Part shown: positions 29,623 through 37,694 of the stretch, piece by piece | Layout: the number at the start of each line of letters is the position of its first letter | Position numbering within the stretch: the stretch's first letter is position 1 | Source: an uncultured Prevotellaceae bacterium | Lineage (GTDB): Bacteria; Bacteroidota; Bacteroidia; Bacteroidales; Bacteroidaceae | Assembly (NCBI GenBank): GCA_947170495.1 | Contig: CAMVUB010000005.1 | Span: forward strand, 1 to 61,388 | Direction of reading: 5' to 3' | DNA length: 61,388 nt | Notes under the pieces: model-generated | Database searches by the model: none | The model's input: only the letters and a program-made list of their open reading frames with translations | What the model was told of the DNA's origin: nothing | Made by a program: the position numbers and the translations under genes

Positions 29623-32600
29623 GTGGAGATAAAAGAATTATTGGCGCTCTATGCGCGCCATCCACAGGTGAAAGCGTTAGCTCGCGTTATCTCGAAAGAG
29701 AAGGTGCGAGCCACCTCTGTTTCGGGCCTGCAGGCGAGCTCGGCTCCCTTGGCTTTTGCGGCACTGCACCATTTGAAGGGCGCAGCGTCGAGTGGCAATA
29801 ATCAAGCGCCTCTGCTGTTTATTCTGGACGACCAGGAGGAAGCGGGCTATTTCTATCATGATCTGGTGCAGTTGCTCGACGAGCAGCAAGTGCTGTTCTT
29901 CCCCTCGTCGTTCCGTCGGGCTGTGAAATTCGGCCAGCGCGATGCCGCGAGCGAGATACTAAGAACTGAGGTGCTGGCAAAGGTCACTGCCACTGGCACA
30001 AGCGTTCCGATGGTGGTGACTTACCCCGAGGCCATTGCGGAGCGTGTGGTGTCGAAGAAGACGTTGGACGATAGGACCTTGCAGTTGCGTGTAGGTGAGC
30101 AGGTAGATATCTCGTTTGTGGAGCAGACGTTGCTGGCGTTCGGCTTCCAGCGCACGGATTACGTCTATGAGCCAGGTCAGTTTGCTGTTCGTGGCTCGTT
30201 GGTCGATGTTTTCTCGTTCAGTTCCGAGTACCCCTATCGCATCGATTTCTTTGGCGACGAAGTAGATAGCATTCGCACTTTCGAAGTCGAAAGCCAGCTC
30301 TCACGCGGACAGCAGGAGATGATCTCTTTGGTTCCCGACCTCAGCGCAGAACAGACGGAACAGGTACCGCTTGCCACGCTCTTGCCCGAGGAAACGGTTG
30401 TCGTCACCAAAGATATCGCTTTCGTGGCTGAACGCATCGGACAGATATGGGAGGAGGGCTTCAGCAGGCAGGCGATATTGGAAGAAAAAAGCAGACCCAC
30501 TCCCGACCCCTCCCGTGAGGGAGGGGAGGAGCTGCGCGATGAAGTCGCAGGGTTTCAGAAAGAGAAACTGCTCATCGATGCCCAGACCTTTGAGCATGGC
30601 TTTGCGGGTTTCAAAAGGGTGGAGATGTGTGGGCAACCAACTCTCAACCCTCAACTCTCCACTTTCAACGCTTTAAGCTTCTCTATTTCCCCTCAGCCCA
30701 TTTTTCACAAGAACTTCGACCTTGTCACCTCCACCCTTGAGGACTATATCGCCAAGGGCTACACCATTTATATACTGGCCGACTCCCCCAAGCAGAATGA
30801 CCGCTTGAAGGAAATATTTGCGAGCGCAAATGTTTCCTTTACACCCGTTAACCGCACCCTTCATGCAGGCTTCGCGGACAACGACCTGAAGGTGTGCCTG
30901 TTCACGGACCACCAGATCTTTGACCGCTTCCACAAGTTTAACCTGCGCAGTGAGCGTGCTCGCGGTGGTAAGGTGGCGCTGTCGTTGAAGGAACTGCAGG
31001 AGTTTGAGATCGGCGACTATGTGGTGCATGTCGATCATGGCATTGGTCGCTTCGGCGGGCTCGTCCGCGTACCTGTTAATCAGGCTCCCCTCCCTAACAG
31101 GGGAGGGGCAGGGGGAGAGGCCATGCAGGAGATGATAAAGATTACCTACGACCGTGATGATGTCGTCTATGTCTCTATTCACGCCCTGCACAAGGTGTCG
31201 AAATATAAAGGCAAGGAGGGCGAACCACCACGCATCAACCGTTTGGGAACAGGTGCTTGGGAGCGCATGAAGGAGCGCACGAAAGCGAAGATCAAAGATA
31301 TCGCCCGCGATTTGATTCAGCTCTACAGCCGTCGCCGCGAGGAGAAAGGTTTTAAGTTCAGCCCAGATAGCTATTTGCAACATGAACTGGAGGCCAGCTT
31401 CCTCTACGAAGACACCCCTGACCAGCTCAAGGCCACCAACGATGTGAAGGCCGATATGGAACGTTCGCGTCCGATGGACCGGCTCGTCTGTGGCGACGTG
31501 GGCTTCGGAAAGACAGAGGTGGCCGTGCGGGCTGCCTTCAAGGCGGCTGCCGATGGCAAGCAGGTGGCCGTGATGGTGCCGACGACGGTGTTGGCCTACC
31601 AGCATTTCCATACCTTCTCCGACCGCTTGAAGGATCTGCCCGTTCGCGTGGATTATCTCACCCGAGCCCGAACACCCAAGCAGACGAAGGAGATTCTCTC
31701 CGACTTGGAAGCGGGCAAAATAGACATCCTCGTTGGAACGCACAAGCTCATTGGCAAAGGCGTGAAGTTCAAAGACCTGGGCCTGCTCATTATCGACGAG
31801 GAGCAGAAGTTCGGTGTGGCCACGAAAGAGAAGCTGCGCCAGATGAAGGTGAATGTCGATACGCTGACGCTCACTGCCACGCCCATTCCAAGAACCCTGC
31901 AGTTCTCGCTGATGGGTGCCCGTGATCTGAGCGTTATACAGACACCACCGCCCAACCGCTATCCCATACAGACCGAAGTGCACACCTTCTCGCCTGAGGT
32001 CATTGCAGAGGCCATCGGCTTTGAAATGAGCCGCAATGGTCAGGTCTTCATCGTGAACAACCGCATCTCGGGTCTGCCGGAGTTGGAGGAGCTAGTGCAC
32101 AAGTATGTCCCCGATGCCCGTGTGGCCGTAGGTCACGGGCAGATGCACCCCGAGGAGCTGGAGAAGGTGATGATGGATTTTGCGTCCTACGACTACGATG
32201 TCCTCATTTCAACGACCATCATTGAGAGCGGTCTCGACATTCCCAACGCCAACACCATCATCATCTGTGGTGCCCACAATTTCGGTCTTTCCGACCTCCA
32301 TCAGATGCGCGGTCGGGTAGGACGCTCGAATAAGAAGGCATTCTGTTATCTGCTGGCACCGCCTCTGGGCGCGCTGCCCACGGAGTCGCGCCGCCGCCTG
32401 CAGGCCATTGAGAATTTCTCGGATTTGGGCAGCGGCATACATATCGCCATGCAGGATCTGGACATCCGCGGCGCAGGCAATCTCCTGGGTGCCGAACAGA
32501 GCGGCTTCATTGCTGATTTGGGCTATGAGACCTACCAGAAGATTCTTTCTGAGGCCGTCAAGGAACTGAAGAACGACGAGTTCAAGGAACTCTATGCCCA

Positions 32601-33099
32601 ACAAGTGGCATCGGGTGAGGTCACCAGCGGTGAGGCCTTTGTGGACGAATGTCAGCTGGAGAGCGATATGACGATGTCCTTCCCAGACTCTTTCGTGCCG
32701 GGTAGCACAGAACGTATGCTCCTCTACCGCGAATTGGACGGACTGGAAACGGACGAGGCTGTCGAGGCTTTCCGCAAACGACTCATTGACCGCTTTGGGC
32801 CGATTCCCGAGACGGCCGAAGAACTCATCCGTGTGGTCACACTACGCCGCCTGGGCAAGTACTTCGGTGCCGAGCGTGTGATGCTGAAGAACGGACGCCT
32901 GCGCCTCTATTTCGTGAAAGATGATGACTCTCCCTTCTTCCAGTCACCCGCCTTCGGGCAGTGCATCACCTACTGTACGCTACATGTTGCGGACTGCCAA
33001 CTCGACGAGGTCAAAGGTCGTCGTTCGATGCTGATACGAGGCGTAAACACCGTAAAAGATGCATGCGCCATCCTGGAAGAAATGCAAAGTTACCGTTAA
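29623..33099 (+). CDS. mfd: transcription-repair coupling factor Mfd
   Basis: 1158 residues from GTG 29623, 21 bp after a -7 box. Domains in order: UvrB-homology region (FILDDQEEAGYFYHDL to about 330), CarD-like polymerase interaction domain (EIGDYVVHVDHGIGRFGGLV), helicase motor with Walker A GDVGFGKTEVAVRAAF, DEEQ motif LLIIDEEQKFGV, TATPIPRTL, and the MRGRVGRS motif VI, then the C-terminal autoinhibitory domain. It removes stalled RNA polymerase and brings UvrA. Three repeat insertions keep the frame: KSRPTPDPSREGGEEL (30491-30530), QPTLNPQLSTFN (30636-30672) and APLPNRGGAGGEAM (31083-31116). The last one lies in the CarD-like domain. uvrA and uvrB are also in this window. Confidence 0.95.
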   Translation: MEIKELLALYARHPQVKALARVISKEKVRATSVSGLQASSAPLAFAALHHLKGAASSGNNQAPLLFILDDQEEAGYFYHDLVQLLDEQQVLFFPSSFRRAVKFGQRDAASEILRTEVLAKVTATGTSVPMVVTYPEAIAERVVSKKTLDDRTLQLRVGEQVDISFVEQTLLAFGFQRTDYVYEPGQFAVRGSLVDVFSFSSEYPYRIDFFGDEVDSIRTFEVESQLSRGQQEMISLVPDLSAEQTEQVPLATLLPEETVVVTKDIAFVAERIGQIWEEGFSRQAILEEKSRPTPDPSREGGEELRDEVAGFQKEKLLIDAQTFEHGFAGFKRVEMCGQPTLNPQLSTFNALSFSISPQPIFHKNFDLVTSTLEDYIAKGYTIYILADSPKQNDRLKEIFASANVSFTPVNRTLHAGFADNDLKVCLFTDHQIFDRFHKFNLRSERARGGKVALSLKELQEFEIGDYVVHVDHGIGRFGGLVRVPVNQAPLPNRGGAGGEAMQEMIKITYDRDDVVYVSIHALHKVSKYKGKEGEPPRINRLGTGAWERMKERTKAKIKDIARDLIQLYSRRREEKGFKFSPDSYLQHELEASFLYEDTPDQLKATNDVKADMERSRPMDRLVCGDVGFGKTEVAVRAAFKAAADGKQVAVMVPTTVLAYQHFHTFSDRLKDLPVRVDYLTRARTPKQTKEILSDLEAGKIDILVGTHKLIGKGVKFKDLGLLIIDEEQKFGVATKEKLRQMKVNVDTLTLTATPIPRTLQFSLMGARDLSVIQTPPPNRYPIQTEVHTFSPEVIAEAIGFEMSRNGQVFIVNNRISGLPELEELVHKYVPDARVAVGHGQMHPEELEKVMMDFASYDYDVLISTTIIESGLDIPNANTIIICGAHNFGLSDLHQMRGRVGRSNKKAFCYLLAPPLGALPTESRRRLQAIENFSDLGSGIHIAMQDLDIRGAGNLLGAEQSGFIADLGYETYQKILSEAVKELKNDEFKELYAQQVASGEVTSGEAFVDECQLESDMTMSFPDSFVPGSTERMLLYRELDGLETDEAVEAFRKRLIDRFGPIPETAEELIRVVTLRRLGKYFGAERVMLKNGRLRLYFVKDDDSPFFQSPAFGQCITYCTLHVADCQLDEVKGRRSMLIRGVNTVKDACAILEEMQSYR
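30491..30530. repeat. GC-rich palindrome inside mfd (copy 1)
   Basis: CCGACCCCTCCCGTGAGGGA then GGGGAGG: CCCCTCCC-GTGA-GGGAGGGG. Encodes TPDPSREGGEE. Confidence 0.7.
30636..30672. repeat. heptamer word array inside mfd
   Basis: AACTCTC/AACCCTC/AACTCTC/CACTTTC/AAC. Same words as arrays at 2841 (reverse strand) and 33196. Encodes PTLNPQLSTFN. Confidence 0.75.
31083..31116. repeat. GC-rich palindrome inside mfd (copy 2)
   Basis: CTCCCCTCCCTAACAGGGGA then GGGGCAGGGGGAG. Encodes APLPNRGGAGGEA in the CarD-like domain. Confidence 0.7.
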
Positions 33100-34940
33100 C
33101 GGACGAGTTGCTTTTGGGTCGTTCCGTCGGGACGGCGAATGATGTTGAGCCCACGTCGGGGTGCAGAAAGGATGCGCCCGTCGAGGGTATATACCGTTGA
33201 AAGTTGAGGGTTGAGGGTGGAGGCATCTTCCGTTCCCACAGACTCAATGCCCGTTGGGCTATAGACGAGGTGTGAGAGGCGGAAGTCATCGGCCTCGAAC
33301 CAGCCGTCTGACTCTGCGCCGATGGTGATGGAACCGCCCGGGTGGTAGCCGATAATATTGATGCACTGTCCGCGTGTGCGGTCGGTCTGTGGACCTGTGG
33401 ATTCGCGATAGTCGCCAAAGCGGAGGTACACGGAGTTCTCGTAGTCTGTTGCCAAGACGGCAGAGAAGAGGTACCAGCCCAGCGGGAGCGTCAGCTTCTG
33501 ACGACAGTAGAAACCATTGGCCGGGTAGCCGCCCCAGGTGTTGAAGACATAGTCACCATCGTGTGGATCGAAGTTGCGGATGGCTTTTCCTTCATCGTTG
33601 TCAATGACACCAGAGATGAAGGCCTCTTCGACATCAGGAGCTACGGTCCAACCGCTGACGTTACCTGTCTGCAGCCGTACGCCCTCTTCGAAAGATGGGT
33701 TCTTGATGCGTGACGTGTTGTCGTTGGCTTCGTAGTTCTCCTGCATGAAGAGCGTAAAATCGTGCAGGAATGATTTCATGCGTTCTACGATATCACTTCC
33801 TGCAGAGACATGCTCTGTGAGCAGGGCAGGAAGCTGTTCGCGGATGGGTTGGAGGCTGGAGGCGGTGAGGGGTAGCAGACGATTATACATTTCCGCATAG
33901 ACTTGGTATTCTGTGTTATACTCGCCGCTCCAGTAGGACGCTGGATCGTAGAGTGTGCCACGGGTCGTGAAGTTGGCTACGACGGGGTAGTGGTCTGCCA
34001 ACGGCTCGCCGTTGTCGTCGTTGAAATCCGTGTCCACAAAGAACTTGTTGAGGCGCAGTTGCATACCGTACTTAGGATTGATGTAGAAAATCTTATCTAC
34101 AATCTCGCCTTCTTTGTAACCAAGGTCACCAACTATGAGGTCTTGAGTGCCGTAGGTGGGATAGGTGTTGTTCTTGCATTTCTCTATCCAGCCGTCCTTG
34201 ATGGTGTAGCGCCCGTCGGCGTTAATGACATCAATGAAAAGGGTCTTCAGCTGGTCGCGCGTGTAGCGGCAGTTGGTGTCGCCCATGACAATCTTCGGGC
34301 GCCTGCTGGGGTTGATGCGTAGGATATCATCAGCCAACTGCCCCATCTGCGATTCCCGGGCAGCAAGGTCGCCGTCGCTGGTCTCGGCATCCATGTGTAG
34401 GATGTAGAGGTCCACGAGTTGGCCGTTGCCGAGGTCGGCGAGGTAATAGCGGAAACCTTTCTTGATGAGGCCGTCAGCACCTTGGTCGTCGTAGCCATTA
34501 TGGTCGTTCCATGCTGTCCAGAATTCAGCATTCACGTCCACGGCATCTCTGCGCCAGAATAGATTTAGGCCATCGGTGTCGAAGAGGGGCTTCTTGGCCA
34601 TGTAATTGGAAATGGCGGAAATGCTGGCCGATATTTTTCCGCGATGCGTGCCAGAAGAGTAGGCGTCGCCAATCTGCTCCATAATCTGGTCGTTGTAGTT
34701 GAAGTCCTCGCTGACGGCAATATAGTCATAGCCCTTTTCCACCAGTTTCTGACCGATGGCGGTGGCGCCGGCTCCTTCCTTGGCGTCTGGGTTCAGGTTT
34801 ACGGTATATACCCCGGCAACCTTGATGGTTCTGGGCATACCGTCCACGTTCATGGCGGCTACGGTGAAGGTCTTATTCTGTGCCGTAGCGCTAAGCGTCA
34901 GGATGCTGAACGTGAGGAATGTGATGAGCTTATGAGTCAT
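33096..34940 (-). CDS. secreted endonuclease/exonuclease/phosphatase-family protein with type IX-like tail
   Basis: 614 residues with signal peptide (LITFLTFSILTLSATAQ). Residues 25-330 show the EEP fold: FTVAAMNVDGMP, YDYIAVSEDFNY, DLYILHMDAETSDGD, PKIVMGDTNCRY and DHYPVVANF, with the Asn, Glu, Asp-His and final Asp-His residues of DNase I or sphingomyelinase-like enzymes. A second beta-rich region (about 400-570) resembles a carbohydrate-binding module (NPSFEEGVRLQTGNVSGWTV). The last about 30 residues VYTLDGRILSAPRRGLNIIR look like a Prevotella type IX secretion signal, preceded by a heptamer-coded linker (STLNPQLST, 33196-33220). Convergent with mfd, 4-bp overlap. Confidence 0.82.
   Translation of the reverse strand: MTHKLITFLTFSILTLSATAQNKTFTVAAMNVDGMPRTIKVAGVYTVNLNPDAKEGAGATAIGQKLVEKGYDYIAVSEDFNYNDQIMEQIGDAYSSGTHRGKISASISAISNYMAKKPLFDTDGLNLFWRRDAVDVNAEFWTAWNDHNGYDDQGADGLIKKGFRYYLADLGNGQLVDLYILHMDAETSDGDLAARESQMGQLADDILRINPSRRPKIVMGDTNCRYTRDQLKTLFIDVINADGRYTIKDGWIEKCKNNTYPTYGTQDLIVGDLGYKEGEIVDKIFYINPKYGMQLRLNKFFVDTDFNDDNGEPLADHYPVVANFTTRGTLYDPASYWSGEYNTEYQVYAEMYNRLLPLTASSLQPIREQLPALLTEHVSAGSDIVERMKSFLHDFTLFMQENYEANDNTSRIKNPSFEEGVRLQTGNVSGWTVAPDVEEAFISGVIDNDEGKAIRNFDPHDGDYVFNTWGGYPANGFYCRQKLTLPLGWYLFSAVLATDYENSVYLRFGDYRESTGPQTDRTRGQCINIIGYHPGGSITIGAESDGWFEADDFRLSHLVYSPTGIESVGTEDASTLNPQLSTVYTLDGRILSAPRRGLNIIRRPDGTTQKQLVR
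33196..33220. repeat. heptamer word array in the secreted EEP-protein gene
   Basis: GTTGAAA/GTTGAGG/GTTGAGG/GTGG just before the C-terminal sorting region. A second, weaker array (TTGGAGG/CTGGAGG) lies near 33846-33872 in the same gene. Confidence 0.65.
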
Positions 34941-34954
34941 TATAGGATGAGGTG

Positions 34955-35614
34955 TTAGCGGGTAATATCAATGGGGAGGTCGGAATCTTCGGGGATTGTG
35001 GTGGCGTCATCAATAATCTCCACAGCCTCTGCCTCGCGAGCTGCTTCGGCGGCTGCCTGTTCTGCGGCTGCTTGTTCAGCGGCAGCGGCGTCGTAAATGC
35101 GACGGTAACGGTAGAAACGGAAACCGAAGATGAATTCGATGACTCCATAGAAAATATAGGCTCCACCCAGAATCATGAAGGGCAGCGAGGCAGCCTGTAT
35201 GGGACGCAGCAAGATGAAGATGCCAGTAGCGATGATGAGCAACGGCATCACAAAGAGCGACCATGTCAGCGGCGCAAAGGTGCGGTTACTGATGAGGCTG
35301 ATAATCTGACCTACACCCACGAGGCACAACAGGACACCTAGTACATACATCAGGATGTTCACGAATTGCATAGGCATTAGTAACAGCAGTACGCCCAATG
35401 CCACACTGCCCAGCCCCACGATGGGGAAGACGGGGCGGAATCCGGTGGCGCGCACCTTGGCCGTGAAATAACCTATGAAAGCGATAATGCCCGAGAGCGT
35501 GAAGAGTCCGCCGATAATCTGAACAATCAGCACGGTCATCTCCGTGGGATTGCTCACCAGCAGGAAGCCCACCAGCAGGGCGCAGAGTGAACGAAGGATG
35601 GAGCGGGTCAACAT
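34955..35614 (-). CDS. DUF308 (HdeD-like) membrane protein
   Basis: 219 residues with six predicted spans (ALLVGFLLVSNPTEMTVLIV, IGGLFTLSGIIAFIGYFTA, VGLGSVALGVLLLLMPMQFV, LYVLGVLLCLVGVGQIISL and two more), the DUF308 repeat of three helix pairs, and an Ala/Glu-rich cytoplasmic tail (about 175-219, AAAEQAAAEQAAAEAAREAE). HdeD proteins are linked to acid resistance in enterobacteria; the role here is unknown. It starts 14 bp upstream of, and in line with, the secreted EEP gene. Its leader (35615-35655) is a GGTTTATGGTTGAGG word array behind a TACTTTTG box at 35662-35669. Confidence 0.82.
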   Translation of the reverse strand: MLTRSILRSLCALLVGFLLVSNPTEMTVLIVQIIGGLFTLSGIIAFIGYFTAKVRATGFRPVFPIVGLGSVALGVLLLLMPMQFVNILMYVLGVLLCLVGVGQIISLISNRTFAPLTWSLFVMPLLIIATGIFILLRPIQAASLPFMILGGAYIFYGVIEFIFGFRFYRYRRIYDAAAAEQAAAEQAAAEAAREAEAVEIIDDATTIPEDSDLPIDITR

Positions 35615-35655
35615 ATAGGGTTTATGGTTGAGGGTTTATGGTTGAGGGTTGTTTA
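35615..35655. repeat. 14-15-bp word array in the leader of the DUF308 gene
   Basis: Two copies of GGTTTATGGTTGAGG then GGTTGTTTA. Occupies the 5' leader between the -7 box (35662-35669, minus) and the start codon. Confidence 0.65.
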
Positions 35656-35751
35656 TCGAGACAAAAGTACACATTATTTATATACGTGAGGTACAAAAAG
35701 GGTGAAAAAAGAGCCCAGAAGCAGAAAAATACGCCTAAAATGCAAAAACTT

Positions 35752-35793
35752 TAAGCATGAAACTTGAAACTTGGAACTTTTTATGTAACTTTG
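35752..35793 (+). promoter_or_regulatory. word array and -7 box upstream of the Nif3-like gene
   Basis: TGAAACTTGAAACTTGGAAC words lead into ACTTTTTATG and the -7 box TAACTTTG (35786-35793). The rpsA promoter (37580-37627) has the same layout: ACTTTAA words, ACTTTTTGTG, TACCTTTG. The repeat therefore supplies the -33 region in both. Confidence 0.6.
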
Positions 35794-35816
35794 CGCCCGC
35801 AAAAGCGTATCAAGAC

Positions 35817-36614
35817 GTGAAAATCAAGGAAATCATTGCTGCCCTTGAACAGTTCGCGCCTCTGCCCTTGCAGGAAAGCTACGACAATGCTGGCTTGCAA
35901 TGTGGATTGACAGAGACGGAGGTTTCAGGGGCATTATTGTGTTTAGACGTCACCGAGGAGGTGCTGCGCGAGGCTATTGACCTAGGCTGTAACCTCATCG
36001 TGGCGCACCATCCATTGCTCTTCCACGGGTTGAAGCAGGTGACGGACATGACCCAGGTGCAGCGTTGCCTGCGCATGGCCATACAGAACGACCTCTGCAT
36101 CTATGCTGCCCACACCAATTTGGACAGTGCCGAGGACGGCGTGAACTTCAAGATGGCCGAGAAACTCGGACTCATCGATGTGCAGCTGCTCTCGCCGCGT
36201 ATCGTCAGCATTGGCGGACGACAGGTGAAAGCGGGCAATGCCGTTGTTGGCTACTTGCCGGTCGGCGAGGATTCGTTGGCGTTCTTGCAGCGTGTGAAGC
36301 AGGCCTTTCACGTGGAGGCTCTGCAGCATAACCAACTGCTGGAGCGACCCATCGAGAGCGTCGTCATCTGCGGCGGTGCTGGTGACTTTGCCCTCGATGA
36401 AGCTTTGGCGACTGAGGCTGATGCGTTCCTCACGGGTGAGATGCACTACCATACTTGGTTCGGGCATGAGCAGCAGATACAGATTGCTGTGTTGGGACAT
36501 TATGAGAGTGAGCAGTTCACACGTGAGATATTCCGTAATGTCATTGAGGACGTGGCCCCGACGCTTCCCGTCTATGACACAGAAGTTAACACCAACCCGA
36601 TAAGAATCCTATAG
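35817..36614 (+). CDS. Nif3-like dinuclear metal centre hexameric protein
   Basis: 265 residues from GTG 35817 (KIKEIIAALEQFAPLPLQES). The in-frame ATG at 35757 lies upstream of the -7 box and is rejected. Family blocks: YDNAGLQCG, LCLDVTEEVLREAIDLGCNLIVAHHPLLFHG (metal His pair), CIYAAHTNLDSAEDGVNFKMAEKLG, and the C-terminal LTGEMHYHTWFGHEQQIQIA and LGHYESEQFTREIF with the second metal set. It forms toroidal hexamers; the role is unclear (sometimes called GTP cyclohydrolase 1 type 2). It precedes the zinc-ribbon protein gene, a common pairing in Bacteroidales. Confidence 0.9.
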   Translation: MKIKEIIAALEQFAPLPLQESYDNAGLQCGLTETEVSGALLCLDVTEEVLREAIDLGCNLIVAHHPLLFHGLKQVTDMTQVQRCLRMAIQNDLCIYAAHTNLDSAEDGVNFKMAEKLGLIDVQLLSPRIVSIGGRQVKAGNAVVGYLPVGEDSLAFLQRVKQAFHVEALQHNQLLERPIESVVICGGAGDFALDEALATEADAFLTGEMHYHTWFGHEQQIQIAVLGHYESEQFTREIFRNVIEDVAPTLPVYDTEVNTNPIRIL

Positions 36615-36722
36615 GGCCCATAAGACCCATAAGACCCATAAGCCCATAAGCCCAATAAGCCTTATAAGCCCTATAAGCCCCATATGCCTAACCCTTTAAA
36701 CTTTAAACATTAAACTTTAAAC
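36615..36722. repeat. long word array between nif3-like and zinc-ribbon genes
   Basis: The whole 118-bp gap is built of words: CCCATAAGA repeated, then CCCATAAG, CCCAATAAG, CCTTATAAG, CCCTATAAG and CCCCATATG (36618-36690), followed by CTTTAAA/CTTTAAA/CATTAAA/CTTTAAA (36694-36722). No promoter box is seen, so the genes are probably cotranscribed through it. Confidence 0.8.
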
Positions 36723-36732
36723 GATCATAACA

Positions 36733-37557
36733 ATGGCAAGAGAAAAGAAAGACCCGCAGGATCTCAGCATTGAAGAGAAGCTGAAGAACCTGTACCAGCT
36801 CCAGACCATGCTCTCGGAGATTGACAAAATCAAGACCCTTCGTGGTGAACTTCCTTTGGAAGTGCAGGACTTGGAGGATGAAATCGAAGGTCTCACGACC
36901 CGCATTGAGAAGATTCAGGGCGAGATTGCTGCCTTGCAGGAAGAGGTGGCTCGTCGCCGCGTAGGCATTCAGGACAACAATGCCAACATCGAGCGTTACA
37001 CCAGCCAGCTGGACAATGTACGCAACAATCGCGAGTATGAGAACCTGACAAAGGAAATCGAATACCTGCAGCTGGACAACCAGCTCAATGAAAAGAAGAT
37101 ACGCGAGGCTAACGCTGCTGTCGAGAGCAAGCAGGAGGAGATTCGCCGCTGCTCGGACAATGTCACGGAGCGTCGCACAGACCTCGACATTAAGAAGAGC
37201 GAACTCGATGAGATTATCTCCGAGACACGTGCCGAGGAGGAGAAACTGCGTGAGCGTAGCAAGAACCTGGAGGCCACCATCGAGCCCCGTCTGCTCAGCG
37301 CCTTCAAGCGTATCCGTAAGAACTCACGCAATGGTCTGGGTGTGGTCTATGTGCAGCGCGATGCCTGCGGCGGTTGCTTCAACAAGATTCCGCCCCAGCG
37401 TCAGTTGGACATCCGTATGCGCAAGAAGATCATCGTTTGCGAGTACTGCGGTCGTATCATGATTGACCCCGAACTGGCAGGCGTACAGCTCCAGAACAAG
37501 GTCGAGGAGAAGCCCAAGCGTCGCAGCCGCAAGAAGGTCGAAAAGGCGGAGGATTGA
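36733..37557 (+). CDS. C4-type zinc-ribbon, coiled-coil protein
   Basis: 274 residues. Long helical coiled coil (about 10-195: KLKNLYQLQTMLSEIDKIKT, LEDEIEGLTTRIEKIQGEIA, RNNREYENLTKEIEYLQLDN) and a C-terminal zinc ribbon CGGCFNKIPPQRQL then IVCEYCGRIMID, with a basic/acidic tail. The family (DUF164-like) is conserved in Bacteroidetes and typically follows the Nif3-like gene; partners and role are not settled. Confidence 0.88.
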   Translation: MAREKKDPQDLSIEEKLKNLYQLQTMLSEIDKIKTLRGELPLEVQDLEDEIEGLTTRIEKIQGEIAALQEEVARRRVGIQDNNANIERYTSQLDNVRNNREYENLTKEIEYLQLDNQLNEKKIREANAAVESKQEEIRRCSDNVTERRTDLDIKKSELDEIISETRAEEEKLRERSKNLEATIEPRLLSAFKRIRKNSRNGLGVVYVQRDACGGCFNKIPPQRQLDIRMRKKIIVCEYCGRIMIDPELAGVQLQNKVEEKPKRRSRKKVEKAED

Positions 37558-37579
37558 AAAAATAACGGCAAAAACGCAA

Positions 37580-37627
37580 AAACTTTAAACTTTAAACCTA
37601 GAACTTTAAACTTTTTGTGTACCTTTG
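37580..37627 (+). promoter_or_regulatory. rpsA promoter preceded by TTTAAAC word array
   Basis: TTTAAAC/TTTAAAC/CTAGAAC/TTTAAAC (37583-37610) runs into ACTTTTTGTG and the -7 box TACCTTTG (37620-37627). The ATG of rpsA is 67 bp downstream, after an AT-rich leader. Confidence 0.65.
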
Positions 37628-37694
37628 CAGCCGACTTTCAAAACAACATAAAGTCTAACGTTATTAAAACATTCATTTTTATTTAATTAACCCT

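Noticed and set aside
35757..35816. ATG start for the Nif3-like gene
   Set aside because: It lies upstream of the -7 box and in a TTGAAAC word array; GTG 35817 matches the family start.
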